Positions 32,971-46,300 of a stretch of DNA of 64,000 bases are shown piece after piece; position 1 is the first letter of the stretch, and every line of letters starts with the position of its first letter. The translations under genes and the position numbers were made by a program. The notes beneath the pieces are model-generated. The model was not told the DNA's origin. It worked only from the letters and a program-made list of their open reading frames with translations, and did not search any database. This stretch comes from Phalacrocorax aristotelis (lineage: Eukaryota; Chordata; Aves; Suliformes; Phalacrocoracidae). The stretch lies in NCBI RefSeq assembly GCF_949628215.1, contig NC_134288.1:8749682-8813681 (forward strand), read 5' to 3'.

Positions 32971-35900
32971 CAGAATTTCCCATAATATCAGTGCTTTTGT
33001 TTTAATGTGCACTTCCTCTCTGTGAATGATGCATATTCTTTGCAAGGGAGAAGACAAGTTAGAGATTTGTAAAGGCTTCTATAGTAACCTGGGCTTCTTT
33101 CTTATGGCATGTGAAGTACTGTATTTCCTTGTACTCTTCAGTAGCAACTTGCAATGTAAGTTGCAGTACAAATAAAAGACTATGGCTGTACTGCAAAAGG
33201 CTGAAGGGAGAAGTGGTAATTAGATGCTAATTACTTATGAGTATATTAGTGAAAAGAGTTGCAAATTCAGTTCTTAATACTCAAGGATGTGATCTTTGGG
33301 CCTTGCCTCTTCACAGTATATTTGCTGTGCCTTGAACACTGAATGGATTTAGATTATTTCTAGTCATGAGTTGGTTCACTCGTGGGAGAAGTAATTATCA
33401 GTTCTGTTATTGTGAGCCAGTCTGATTATTGGAGCTGATGTGTGCTGGTGCTGTATGACTAAGATTTCTCAGGTTTTCAGGTTTAGGCCATCATAGGCTT
33501 TAGTTGCTGAATGGAGCAGTGTGAGTGGAAATCATATACCATTTGGGAACTGCCTGTCTGTTTCTAGACTTAATGGGTGGAAACCCATATATCCTGCAGA
33601 TCTGGGGGTGTTGTGCGAATTAGGCACTTTGGGGAATACGTACAGAGCTGTGCTACCGCTTGTATACCAGTAATTGCCATAGTGTACTTAAAGATTTAGT
33701 TGATGAGTTATCCTTGTTTTGAGCTATTGCTGCAAAAGCAATTTGAAAGTCTAAATGAATTTTAAAATGTATTTATTTATTTGTGTGTGTAATTCAGGAA
33801 AAAGAAGTGAGGAAGACTGATTCATAGTTTTTTAGGCTCAGCTATCTGTTTGCAAGACAGAAGAGTCAGGTAAGCTTCAAATTCTTACAGCTCATGCTAC
33901 AGAGTGCATTGGTTCAGCAGGCTTTCTCGGTTCTGCCTTGTCTATTTATTACATTGTACTTGGATGTTAGAAAAAGTCAAAGTTTTAAGATCAGGAAGGA
34001 CTCTTCTAACTTGCAGTACAGCATGCTTGGCAGACTTTTCCTATCCTCAGAAATAGCAGGTATTGGGTGTTGACTTGTGAACAGGCTGAGGATAATTGGT
34101 ATAGGTAGGCTTGCTATGGATACTAACCCCAATAAAAAGTGCTGTACAGGGGTTGCAGTCTTCTAAATATATCATGTTCAAAGCATTCTTGTCTTTATGC
34201 AGGTTCCTAAGTGCTTTGCTCTGCTTATGCAATGAGGCAAGGTGCTCTTCTGACCCTGGGTTCCTTATGCTTTATTGCCTGAATTCCTAGTTCACTTTGG
34301 ACAGAAGAAGACTGGCTGCTTCAGGATGAGTGTGGAAGAAAAGAGTAGAGTCCTGATTGTAATGGGTATGAAAATAGCACCAGCAGCTCTGTATGGGTTT
34401 AGGGTTCTTGAGAGCATATTTGCTGCAAGTTAACATTTCTCTCTTAGCAAAGAGTAAATTGTGTCTTTCTGTCTTGGAGTGGGAGAAGAGAACACTGATA
34501 ATAAAAATTTGTGAAGAAAGAGGGGGGTATGTTAGCACATGCTCATGGGATATGGAGACAGTGTTTCCATAGGATAGGGTATGCTCAGTGATTTCTGTGA
34601 ATTAGCCTGGCTCTGTGGGCTGCAAAGGCTTCTTTGAAACACTGATTTAAATGAGCTCTCATGAGCAGCCTTCCTGTGTGTGACCTCACCTTGTCCAGGC
34701 TGGAGTTTTTTACCTGATGCACTTCGTCTGAAGGACAGGCTTCCCTGTTGGTTGCCAAGATGAGAGTGGTAAAATTTTTATCCAGAGCGAATCTTGGAGT
34801 GGGAGATGACTTGGTTGTCTTCCCTCCAGGATTAGGAAGTAAGATATCAGATGTTGTTTGTGTAACTGCTTGACTCTAATTTGCAATTTTTTATGACAGG
34901 GATCATATAAATGCTTTTCTGTCATTGCCCCCGAGACCTGCTTAACCTGGTTGGTACACCAAGTCTGTTGCTTTTCTGAGGCCAGCTCTTTCTTGATATG
35001 TTAGTCTGAATTAACACTGTGCTGCTTGTCTAAAAGGTTGGAGATGTTATTTTAAGAAACTGGCAAAGCTGAACCAAACTTGACTGGCGCTTTTCTGCAT
35101 GAGATGTGTTTAGTCTTACAGTCATTTTATGGGTTTTTAGAAAACATAAGCCACTCTCAGGATTGGTGCTAAAAAGGAAAGAGAAGGCCACAAGGAGTAC
35201 TGACTGTAATAATTTCTGTAAGTTGAGGTAAGCTGGCTTGCCAGATACTTTCCAGGTGGTGGGATGGTGGAGTGGACAAAGTCTGGCTGTCATAGGAGTG
35301 GAGGAGGATGGTGTTCCTGTGCATATGCAATACCAACCTCCCTTTTGGGTTGGCTGAAGCTCCAGACAGCTTTGGAGTTTAGGCTTCCTGGATTCATGCA
35401 GGAACTGCAAAGACCGTACACTCGCTGAGAATAGAGCAAACTGAGCAAGGCAGCTTCAGAAGGGCTTCTCATTGAAAACAATACTTGTTTTAATAGGGGA
35501 ATGGCTGATCTCTCTCTCCAGCAAATGCCTTCGTTGTAAAGCAAGTACCTCTGATCTGGTGGAGACTTGAGGGCAAGGCTAGCTCAGTGATAACACTGGG
35601 CATTTCTAGGAGGTGGTATGAAAGAAATTCTAAACTTGCACCCCTCATCCGCATTTGCAGCCAGCAGGAGTGATGATAATTGTGTAACTATCTCAGAAGG
35701 TTGCACCAGGAGATCATAGCATTCTGTTTTCCTAGGTGAGGAAGCTGCCTCAACTGGATTGAGAAAAGTCACAAGGAGATGATAAAGGGGTTTGTGTGTG
35801 TACAAATGCAGAGAAATGTTCACGCACCTGAGTGTTCATATCTCTCCATGCAGTGATACCAGTCTCTGAGGGAAGGAAGTGTTATATGAGCTTCATTGAT

Positions 35901-37224
35901 TGAGATCATCAGTGGATCTCTAGGTCAACATCTTATACAGTCCAGGCATACCTGCCTTTAGTGGTAGACTCAGCTAATTTAATGGAAATTCCCTTTTCCA
36001 GGGTAGTCATGTAGACTAATTTTCTGGGCCAAGTATCTCTGCAGCTGCTTGGTCTTCACTGATCCATGTTTCTAGTTCTCTCTTCTTTACTTGCCTTGCA
36101 TCAGGAAAATTCCAAAGGCTGCTGGTTTCCCTTCAAGTCTTAGCCTGTTTTAGCATCTCTTTCCCAGTTGATCAAGGAAGTTGGGAAAGAATGTTACTTG
36201 TGAAACAATGTCCCTGCTCAGCACTGTCTCATCTCTATTCTGGGAAAGGGGGATTGGGTTGCCCCAACAGGAGAAATAGGAGCTGGGAAGTTGTTCTTCG
36301 GATGTTTACCATCTCATTCAGGGTATGCTGGAAATTGAGTCTTAGGAGGAGTCCTTAAGGACAGGACTATTTCTATGTCTGGTCAGATCTCATTTTTGGC
36401 AGCTTGAAGTCTTTGTTCCTGAGAACTGCTTATGGAGAGTGTTGTCTCTCTCCCAGTGGCTCTGTCGGAGAGAACAGGGCTACTCCCTCCATCCAGGAGA
36501 GGATTAAAAAGGAACTGAACAAGTACATTTCTTTACAGCCTCTTACTACCAGATAAAGCACAAACCAGCATGTCTGACAACTGTCTGGGACCAAACCTTG
36601 AACGCAAGCTTATGCTCTAAGGCAGATAAAGGAGTGAAAGGTAGACCTCCGGAGGAAATGCTGAGTTAAATTTTCTTCTGTGAATGGATGTTGATGTTTT
36701 GGATTTATGATGTTATAGGAAGGGAACAGGATAAAGCTAGCTGCTGCTGCTCTGCCTAGGAGCCTGTTTGGGTATCCTGAGTGGATCAAGGTATCTGAAA
36801 AATATGAATGGGGCATCAGTAAACACCACCCATGAGAGGGAGTCTACCTGGACAGTATATTCCCTCTCTCAGTACAGACAGTAGCTGAGCCTAGGGAGCT
36901 GTTGCTTTACTAGCCTTGTAAACTTACCTGGCGGTACAGACAGTGGGTGGCAGATGGGGCTTTGCTGATCAGAGTGACTCTCCTTGTGCGAGGACCCCAA
37001 CAAGCTCTCAGAAATGTTTCTTTGGTGATAAGGTTGGGCACACCTTTCACAATGTGCTGTTTTAGTATGAGGCCTTGATATCTGGTACACTGGATGTTTT
37101 GTCCCTGGCAGGCCCAGCAAGCCATAAGGCTGTTCTTATGTAGTGTTTTGAAGCTTGGTGTTAGATGCAGTATGACAATTGAAATAATTTTCAAAGAGCT
37201 GCTCACTATCCTTTCTCTTAACAG

Positions 37225-37350
37225 GTGTGGGGCCGTATGCCGTTGTAAAGGCACCCAGAGGAGTCTGGAGCAATGCCACCACCTTCGGACATTGTAAAAG
37301 TAGCTGTTGAGTGGCCAGGTGCCAATGCCCAGCTGCTGGAAATAGATCAG
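37225..37350 (+). other. ELMO2 first coding exon with minimal upstream ORF
   Basis: Acceptor ttaacag|GTGTGG, then 48 nt of 5' UTR before the ELMO2 ATG at 37,273. The leader in this exon contains a three-codon upstream ORF, ATG CCG TTG TAA, at 37,237-37,248, ending 24 nt before the main start. Such minimal uORFs can lower translation; whether this one does is unknown. Confidence 0.7.
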
Positions 37351-40300
37351 GTGAGACCTGGTAACCAGGTGGGGGAGGAAATGCACCACAACCTTGATAC
37401 GGGAATGTGGAAAGCATAGAAATGGGCAGTATTCCTTTCTGGTTGAGAGGAACATGGCTACTGAGGACACTCTCTTTCTGTTCTAGAAAAGGCCTCTTGC
37501 ATCCATCATCAAGGAGGTCTGTGATGGGTGAGTCATCCTCTGCTAACCCTTGTGGAGAAAGTCTGTCCCCCTGGCAAATCTTCCTGGGGTACTGTGGAAA
37601 GTCTCTGCTGCCTGTCAATGTGCTGCTAGCATGATCCATGCAGCCTGCTGCCAGTTTTTGCCATGGAATGGGGCAGAGTTTAAATCAGGAGCAAAAGGAT
37701 CTCCTGGAAAATAGGGGCTTTGCATCTTTATTTTGATTCTGAGTGTGTGCATATGTATGCCTCTAGGGTCAGTGTCTCTGAGGATTGGCCCATCTTGCTG
37801 TTCATAAAGCACAGGCCTCTTCAGACATTCCACAGAGCTTGACTTAGAGCAGGCTGAAGTCCTGTCCCCTCCTCAAGAGGAAGGCATTTTCTGTCCTCTT
37901 TGGGAGACCTAATTTCCCATGCTAAAGTTTTGCTTCAAAGTTCTTTTCCACCCTCCTGGGATCAAGTGCCTGTTACTGAGAGCCAGAAGAAAGAAGAAGA
38001 AAAACCTTATGTGCCCATCTTCTTCCTCTGCCAGGTGGTCATTGTCAAACCCAGAATACTACACCTTGCGGTATGCTGATGGTCCTCAGCTGTACATCAC
38101 AGAGCAGGTCAGTGTGAGAGGTAGAATTTGCTGATGTCCTGGGCAACAGTGCAGAATGCCTTGGACTAGTGCCACGGAACAATACTGTCCCTAATCCTTG
38201 AGGCACCTCCGCTATCAAAAATACTCAGACTTGAATGGTGTCATGCAGCCGAGGAGCCTTGCACTTCTCCCTTTGCGTGCTTGTAGGTGTGAGGACCCAG
38301 TGACTCAATTCAACACCCTCAGTAGGGTTGTGTGGTATAGGAACCCCTTTACTTGTGCATACAAATGTGCACTGTAGATCCAGTTGCATTCTTTCCCCCA
38401 CACTTTGCTGCAGTTTAAAATTTATGTTTTCTTTCAGACTCGCTGTGACATCAAGAATGGAACTATCCTACAGCTGGCTGTCTCCCCGGTAAATGCTTCC
38501 TCACATCCCTTTTTCTCAGTAGCTATCCTCACATGGCAGGCTGTTTCTTGCCTCTTTGCTTTTCTTCTTCTCCTCCCTAAATTGAAGGGGGCTTACCTTT
38601 GTTGTGGGCCTTTCCGCACAGAGGTGTACACTCTTGATTTCCTTCCCAGTTGTGGTGTGTACCTTTCCTTTGGATGCTCTGCCCTTTAATAGGACTTTCT
38701 GTAAATAAATGCAGTCTACATTTTTATTGTATTTTGTAGATTAGCATGTTATAAAGCACTGACAGGCACACTCTCAATATGAGTGCAGTTAGAATTATCA
38801 GTGAGAAAGCAACAGTACTAGTGACTTAATGCAGAAATTAAAATAAGAAACAAATTTGATGCAGAGGGGGTTGTGCCTAGTGACTTCTGCTATTGTGACC
38901 TCAGCAGTTGCCTTTTGCAGACTTCCTGCAGCTTCCTTTTTACTGAAATTCTTAGACCTTTTTTGTGCAAGTGTCATGGCATATAGCTGAGAGTGAGTAG
39001 AACAGGAAGAAGTTATTTGGGCAAGAGGTGGTTTAAATCTGAGAGATACAATGTTAAAAAAAAAGTATTTCTTTAATAGTCTCAGTCCATATTTCAATAT
39101 CCACCTCCACTCACCTCACCAAGAAGAAAAACAAGCATTTACTCTAACATGTAAAATAGCATTTTAATCGCCTCCTGCTTGGCTGTAACTGTTGCTGAGT
39201 GCAGCCTTTTTTTAGTCTATCTTAGACTTGCTGACTGCTACTACTTATCCTGTCCTTGTTGGTATCTCTCTACCTTTGCTGTGCTCTTTCTGCCCATCCA
39301 TGGACTTCTGACAGAATGCTGATGCTGGTAGAACTCAGTCGGCAGGTGACTGAGTTCTGTAACTGGCATCACCCCTCTTTCCTCCCAGTCTAGGGCAGCT
39401 CGCCAGCTGATGGAGAGGATCCAGTCGCACAACATGGAAGCCCGACTGGATGCCATGAAGGAACTGGCTAAACTTTCAGCAGATGTGACCTTTGCCACAG
39501 AGTTCATCAACATGGAAGGGGTTACAGTGCTGACACGGCTTGTGGAGAGCGGGACCAAGCTCCTGTCCCAGTAAGTTTCCTGTATTCCAGGACCCTGGAA
39601 CAGGGCCTCAAATAAGGTGCTAATTTTGCTTGCTGAAGTGGCATTAAGCAACTAACCTCATAGCAGATGCTGATCTGTTAATTGAGACAAAGTCTTTCTA
39701 GTAGTTTGCTAAACCTCATGAGGCAAAAGAAGAGACATTTATAATATGTGAAACTTGTATTGAAAGGTCACTTTGATAATTTAAATTATTTTTATTACCT
39801 TCCGTGTGGTCATAATCTCGTCAAGCAGCTATTTTTCTGTGGTCTGAGGGAGAAGGTATCCTATGAAAAACCTACATGCAGTTGCACACAAGAACATTCC
39901 TGTAGAACTGGCAGCATGTGTATGCCAGTCAGCAGCAAGCTTGGTGCTGGCTTTTGTGTATATGGTCAGTACTTTTTGACCAGCATCATAAGAAGAGTTG
40001 CTCTGAAGGCCAAAGGTCTGTTTATCTTAGGGAATGGAAAGGGCTAAAGAATGTAAAGCACAGAAAGTATCAGTCTTCAGTCTCCAGAAGTTTTCAACTT
40101 TTGGGTTTCCTGAGCAGAAATTGTATATCTCTGTTTTAAGAACCTTTGGGTATTTCTTCCATAGGTTTTTCTACTTAATTTTTAAATAAGTTTATCCTTT
40201 TGACATCTACAGCACTGTGTGGAAATTAAGTTCCACAGTTATTTGTCTTATAAGAAAAAAATACTTACTTTGTTTTAAATTTGTCACCTAATATTAATTT

Positions 40301-43300
40301 GATTCCCTCTACATATTTTGTTATGAGAAATTGTAAATTCCTCTGTCTTCTCTGTACCATTTATAACCTTATAGATCTCTTTCTCAGATCAACCCTTAGT
40401 CATGCCTTTTCTAAGCTGCAGCCTTAGTCCATTAACACTGTAACTATGGCAGCCGTTCCAGAGTGCTAATCATTCTTCCCGTGCCTCTCTTAGCTCTTTC
40501 GAGTACCACTGTGCTGTTGTGAGGAAATTTGTTTGTAACTTTTCACTAGTTTGAAACCTGACCATTTAATTTCTACCTTTTTGTTTCTTGTCTTTCAGTC
40601 TCTTGTTAATGCAAGAAAGGGCTTTTGTTTTTACTCTTTAGCAGCTGAGTGTTTTGGGTTCTTTAAGATGCCTTAGTGAAGCACCTCATAAAAATCCTCT
40701 TCAAGGTCCAGGAGTTGTACTTAACTGTTCTCATTCTGACTTACTGATCTGTTCACAGACCTTCAGTATTGTGGTGGGTTAACCTCAGCTGGCTGCCAGC
40801 TGCCCACCAAGCCACTCTCTCATTCCCTGTCCTCAATAGGACAAGGGAAGAAGCAGCTCATGGGTTGGGCAAAACAGGCTTGACTTGGGGAAATTTTTTT
40901 TTTTTTGCCAATTAAAAATAGAGTAGGAAGGTGAGAAACAAAGACAAAAGTACAACCACCTTCCCACCACTCCCTTCTTTCCGGGCTCAACTTTACTCCT
41001 TCTCTCCCCACTCTTCTGCTGCCTCCCCACATTAACCTGCGCAGGGGGATGGAAAATGGGAGTTGTGGTCAGTCCATAACACTTAGTCTCTGCTGCTCCT
41101 TTCTCATAACACTTTTCCCCTGCTCCAGTGTGGGGTCCCTCCCTCGGGATACAGTCCTTCACATACTGCTTCAGTGTGAGTCTCCCACAAGACACAGTCT
41201 GTCAGGAATAGGCTGCTCCAGCATGGGTCCACTGTTGGCCACAGTTCCTGCCAGAAAACCTGCTCCTGCATGGAGTCCTCTCCACAGGCTGCAGCTCCTA
41301 CCCGGAGCCTGCTCCACCATGGGCACCCTGTGGGCTGCAGCTTCCTTCAGGTCATCTCCACCTGCTGCAACATGGGGTCCTCCACGGGCTGCAGTGTGAA
41401 TATCTGCTCCATCATGGTGCTCCACAGGCAGCAGGGAACAACCTGCTTCACTGTGGTCTCCACAAGCTCCAGGGGAATCTCTTCCAGTACCTGGAGCACT
41501 TCTTCCCCCTCCTCCTTCACTGATCTCCATGTCTGCAGGGTTGTTGCTCTCACATGTGTTTTCACTCCTCTCTCACAGCTGCTGTGCAGCATTTTTTACC
41601 CTTTCTTAAATATGCTTACGCAGAAGCGCCGCCAGCTTGGCTGATGGGCTCAGCTTTGGCCAGTGGTGGGTTCATCACAGAGCTGTCTGGGACCAGCCGT
41701 GTCTGGCACGGGCAGCCCAGCCTCTCATCACAGAGGCTGCCCTGCAGCCCCCTGCTACCAAAACCTCGGCACATAAACCCAATACACATACACGTGTGAA
41801 ACATAATTTCTACAGCTTTTGTAGAAGGAAGTTATCTCCTTTCTTTTTCTTCTAGTGGTATTATTATAGACTCCACCTATCTTTCTGGTTCCAAATATCT
41901 AAATACCTGATTTGTCCTTCAGATTCCTGCCTGAGTCCTCTGTAAAAATTTGCGTTATATTTGCCACTTTCCACAGAGCACAATGAGTAGTTTGGCAGTG
42001 TTTTGTTTCACCATGGTTCCTTTGGGATTCTTCAGTGAATATCATCTGGTTCTGGACACCTATTTTTCATATTAATATCTTGTTACAGAATGTCCTGTAG
42101 TCAAATGACAGATTTGAAGACTTCTCTCTTAAAAAACCAACCAAACAAACAAAAAAACCAAAAAACCCAAACTCTGACCTGGAAGTTTCCCCAAGCACAT
42201 TCACAGTGAACTCTGATGCAAATAATTCACTTGGCTTTTCTGCTGCAGTTGTTCTGTTTCATTGAAAGCATTTTTAAAGTCTTCATAACTTATTGTCATA
42301 ACATATATTAGTTGCTAATACATAAGTAAATAGAAGACCTATAAGTTTTCAGCATGTTTTGCAGTCTTTCCCTCAGTCTTTTTTACCTTTTTGTCTTGAG
42401 GCTATGCATTAAATTTTCCACAATTCATGCTGTATTTTCATTTTGTTTCAAGCCAGGTCCCAATATTTACAGAATGACAACTCATTTTTCTTTGTTTTTC
42501 TCTGATGTTAAAACATATTTGTTCGGTTTTTATGTGTGTGTGGAGGGCTTATAATTTCCAAAGATCTTTGCATGTTTCATGAGATAAATTTACTCTGAAG
42601 CTCAAATCTGACAACAGTTTAAAAACCTAAAGTTTGCAGATCGTTTAAATGTTCAGTTGATTGGCTTAAAAAGTCCTTTTTCCCCTTTTCAGGTTGGTCT
42701 TTTTTTAACTGACATTGTACTGAATATTCTGGGTTTTCCTGGTTTTTGGTTGGCTTTGGGTTTCCACCCCCCCACCCCCGCACCCCCCATGAAAGTGTTG
42801 CATTTGAGTAGTGATACTTTGCACTGCTCCAGAATAAATACTGTGTTGCTGCTTCTGCTGTTATTCCTTTCACTAGCCAGCTACTGATCCAGGTGGTTCT
42901 GAGTCTCTGGTGGCAGGACTAGGAACTTATTGTTGCTAGTTTTAATTTGTGCTTGTAATCAGGGAAAATGAATTATGATTCCACAAAACAGTAAAATTAT
43001 CTTCATAAATGCAAATACTTTATTGCTGCCCTAGCTGCCAAACTGTAACCTGTTTTATTGGAGAAGATGGTGACGTTTGTCTCATACCCAGCTGATTCAG
43101 CTTGGACAGGCTTTTTCCTTGCTACCAGATCTCTTGTAACTGCATTCTTCATTTTCTCAGTTATAGTGAGATGTTGGCTTTCACCCTGACTGCCTTCTTG
43201 GAGCTCATGGACCATGGTATTGTCTCTTGGGACATGGTCTCCATAACCTTCATCAAACAGGTGAGTTTGGGTAAAGGGGTGAGCAGACACAATTTCTTTT

Positions 43301-46300
43301 TGTGCTTTAATGCAGCTTCCAGGAAGAGCAAGATGACTCTGAGAAACTGAGCACTCCTTGAGAAGCGCAGTGCACCCAGCTTTCTGAGCCCCGTCTCCCT
43401 GGGCTTGTCCCACTCACCGCAAGGTTTCCTGGATGGGCATCTGTTGACCTGCTGGTTCATCTGTTTTTAGATTGCAGGGTATGTGAGTCAGCCTATGGTA
43501 GATGTCTCCATCCTCCAACGATCCCTAGCCATTCTAGAAAGCATGGTGCTAAACAGTCAGACTCTGTATCAGAAGATAGCAGAAGAGATCACCGTGGGGC
43601 AGCTCATTTCTCATCTGCAAGTGTGAGTGTCCACCCAACAGTGGTGTGATTTAAATCAATTATATGAATATCTGTTAATTTGAAAATACATCCTTTTATG
43701 TTTAAAACACTTAAAGATGCTGTTTTTAAAGTATTACTGATATGACATCTTGCTTGAACTTCTGGATTTCTAACAGATTTTTTTAAAAGTGAGATCCTGG
43801 AAAAATATGTTCAGTGTTCTGGAATTACTTAAGCATGTGAGGATGTGTCCTGAATAAAGATATTTTGCTTTAACAGCTGCACAGGTGTGTTCAGTGTTAG
43901 GACGAAACCTGCATTTTACTGAGCTTCCCAAAGATTCTGAATCCAGTTGTCTGTCACCTTCACCTCTCTTTAAATTGTCTTTACTAGAATCCAAGAGCTC
44001 ATCATCTTCTGGTTTTTGTCCTGCATATTAAGGAAGAAAGCAATGGCTTTTCTTGCTTCCTTTTTCCCCCCTACCTCCCCTTCCCCTCTTCCCAAACAAA
44101 CTTGACAAATTATTATTTGGCTTTTAAGGCTGTTTGTCTAGGACAGTTCTACCCTTCCATGAAAAAGAAGCGTGCATTTGTTAGTTTTAAGTAGTTTGTT
44201 TTTTTTCTCTCAAGCCTTTTAATTCTGAAAATGTGGAAAAGCACCATTTGTGAATATGAATAATATTCCTTAATCAATGAACGGTAGTTTAACAAAATTG
44301 TAGTGTAAACAATGTATTGCATCAATGTCACTGTGTGCTTAGAGTGTTTACAGATTTGAAATTGTTAACAGACAAGCTAACACTGCAGCAGTTTTATTCT
44401 GCAGAGTATATGTTCCTTCAGCTTTATAATTTCTGTTTTAGTAATACACTGGCTTGGCCCTAACACTGAACACGCTTGTGTAGTAGTTTAAGCAAAATAT
44501 CTTTGTTCAAGACATACTCATATGCTTAAGAGCTTCCAGAACAGAGAAGGTTGCTGAAGAAAGTATCTGCAGGGAATACTGTAAAAAGGGAGGCTGGAGG
44601 GTGAGTCAGAATTTGCCGGTGTTTGTTTGGCAAGACTATTAGGAGGGAAAAATCTTTAACAGAGGATAGGCTGTGGAAGAACAGGTCCATGGAAATAAAC
44701 CTGAAAGAGACGAGCTGGAAGAGGAGAAATTAATTTTAAAATTGTTTTGCTGTGTCTAAAAGCAAGCAGTGTAGTGAAAAGAGCAGCAAACCCCAAAAAA
44801 GAGCATAGGAGAGGTGAAGTGACAGACTTAAGACACCCGCAAAGCTTGGAGGCCCAAGGAAAACCTAGGATGATGCATGAACATTTGCATGCTTGAAGTA
44901 TGGCAGATTGATCAAAATGAAGGAGATTTGGAGGAAAGCAATAGAAGAGAGAATACGGTGGTTATTCACAGATATGCCACGGATAACTGCCAAAGTGGGG
45001 AAGATAGCTATTTAAGCTGAAAGATGTTTTTGCTTTAGATGTTTTATAACAGGTTGTTTTGGGGTTTTTTTAAGTATACACACGCACACAAATTCATGTA
45101 GGTGATGCACTGGATTCCTGTTAATCAAAAGGGCTTGAAGTCTCCCAAGAGGAATAGTATAGCAAGAAACAAAATTGGATTTGATAGAGCATCAAGATGG
45201 GGGTGGAAAAGAGTGTGATTGGCATTTGAAAGCTTATTCAAAGCATCACAAGTGAAACCACATGCTTTGCATGATCTTGGAAGGGACTAAGCACCCTTTA
45301 CCTGAAGAAGCTCCTCAGTGAAAATAAGAAAAAGGCGTGTGGGTTGTGTCAAACTATTGAGGTTGGAAGGCAGTGCCATAAAGAGAGGCATGCCTCTCCC
45401 TTAGTTCCACTTGCATTTGGTGGCTTCTGTTGATACAGGGGAGAAAAATTACTTGCTCCATATAAGTTTCTAGCTGTATTCGTGTAACAGACTGCAGTAT
45501 AACTAGGCTTTACAGAGATAGTTTCAGCATTGGAAACAACTGGTAGCGCTGAATTCTGAGCTCTGCTGGGCTGCAGTCTGCACTGTCTTCTCAATAATGG
45601 AGCTATCAGTCAGCAATTTCTGTCAGCTTTTTGCAGGCCTTACGAAGAGTTGGATGGCATGAAAGTAGATTACCTGAATCATGCTTGTCCATTGAATGCA
45701 AGATAGCTGTAGTAAATGTTCTTGCAGCAAAGCAGCAAGCTGTAATGCTCTATACTGTGTGTTCTCTTATGATCCCCCCATTTTTGTTTCTGCAGCTCAA
45801 ACCAAGAGATTCAGACATATGCCATTGCCCTGATCAATGCCCTCTTCCTGAAGGCACCTGAGGAGAAGAGACAGGTTTGTTCATGCTTTCTGACTTTAAA
45901 CCTGAATAATGGTTACTGGCTGGCTGTTTATGCCTCAGAAATCGTATTGTCTGGGCAAGGCAGACCTCAGACCTTGCCAAGAACTTATGTAGCTGTTTCA
46001 GTGTGGCAACATAGGAGAAAAAGTACCATCCCACTATAAATGTGTTCTGGAGTAGCACATATATGTTTAGGAGGTGCTCAGAAAGGAGTCTGGAAGGCCT
46101 TGAGAGACAGAAAGTAATCCTCTGTATAGCATGGATTTTTTTTTTTTTAAGAATGGTAACTCCATATGGGAGAAGTAGGCTGGGTAGAGTCCTTGGGGTT
46201 GTATATACTTACTAAATAAGCACCCCACTTCCCTCTCCCCCTAAAAAAGGACCTTTCTTAAGTTGTAGGGGGATATTCCCACTGGCAGATGTGAGAAATG

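Noticed and set aside
35660-35780. GTGATGA box C-like motif in the ELMO2 5' intron
   Set aside because: No CTGA box or terminal stem lies at a suitable distance downstream.
34287-36816. A series of 60-130 codon minus-strand frames in the ELMO2 5' intron that look somewhat protein-like
   Set aside because: Translation of the stretches between them is full of stops, they lack matching splice sites, and no family could be recognised. I could not show that they belong to one gene.
36910-37470. 186-codon minus-strand open frame
   Set aside because: It lies antisense to the ELMO2 first coding exon and its introns, ignores splice structure and has no recognisable content. It serves as a warning that long chance frames occur here.
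40833-41644. Several 100-120 codon open frames on both strands
   Set aside because: They fall entirely inside the solo LTR at 40,770-41,786 and reflect its internal degenerate repeats.
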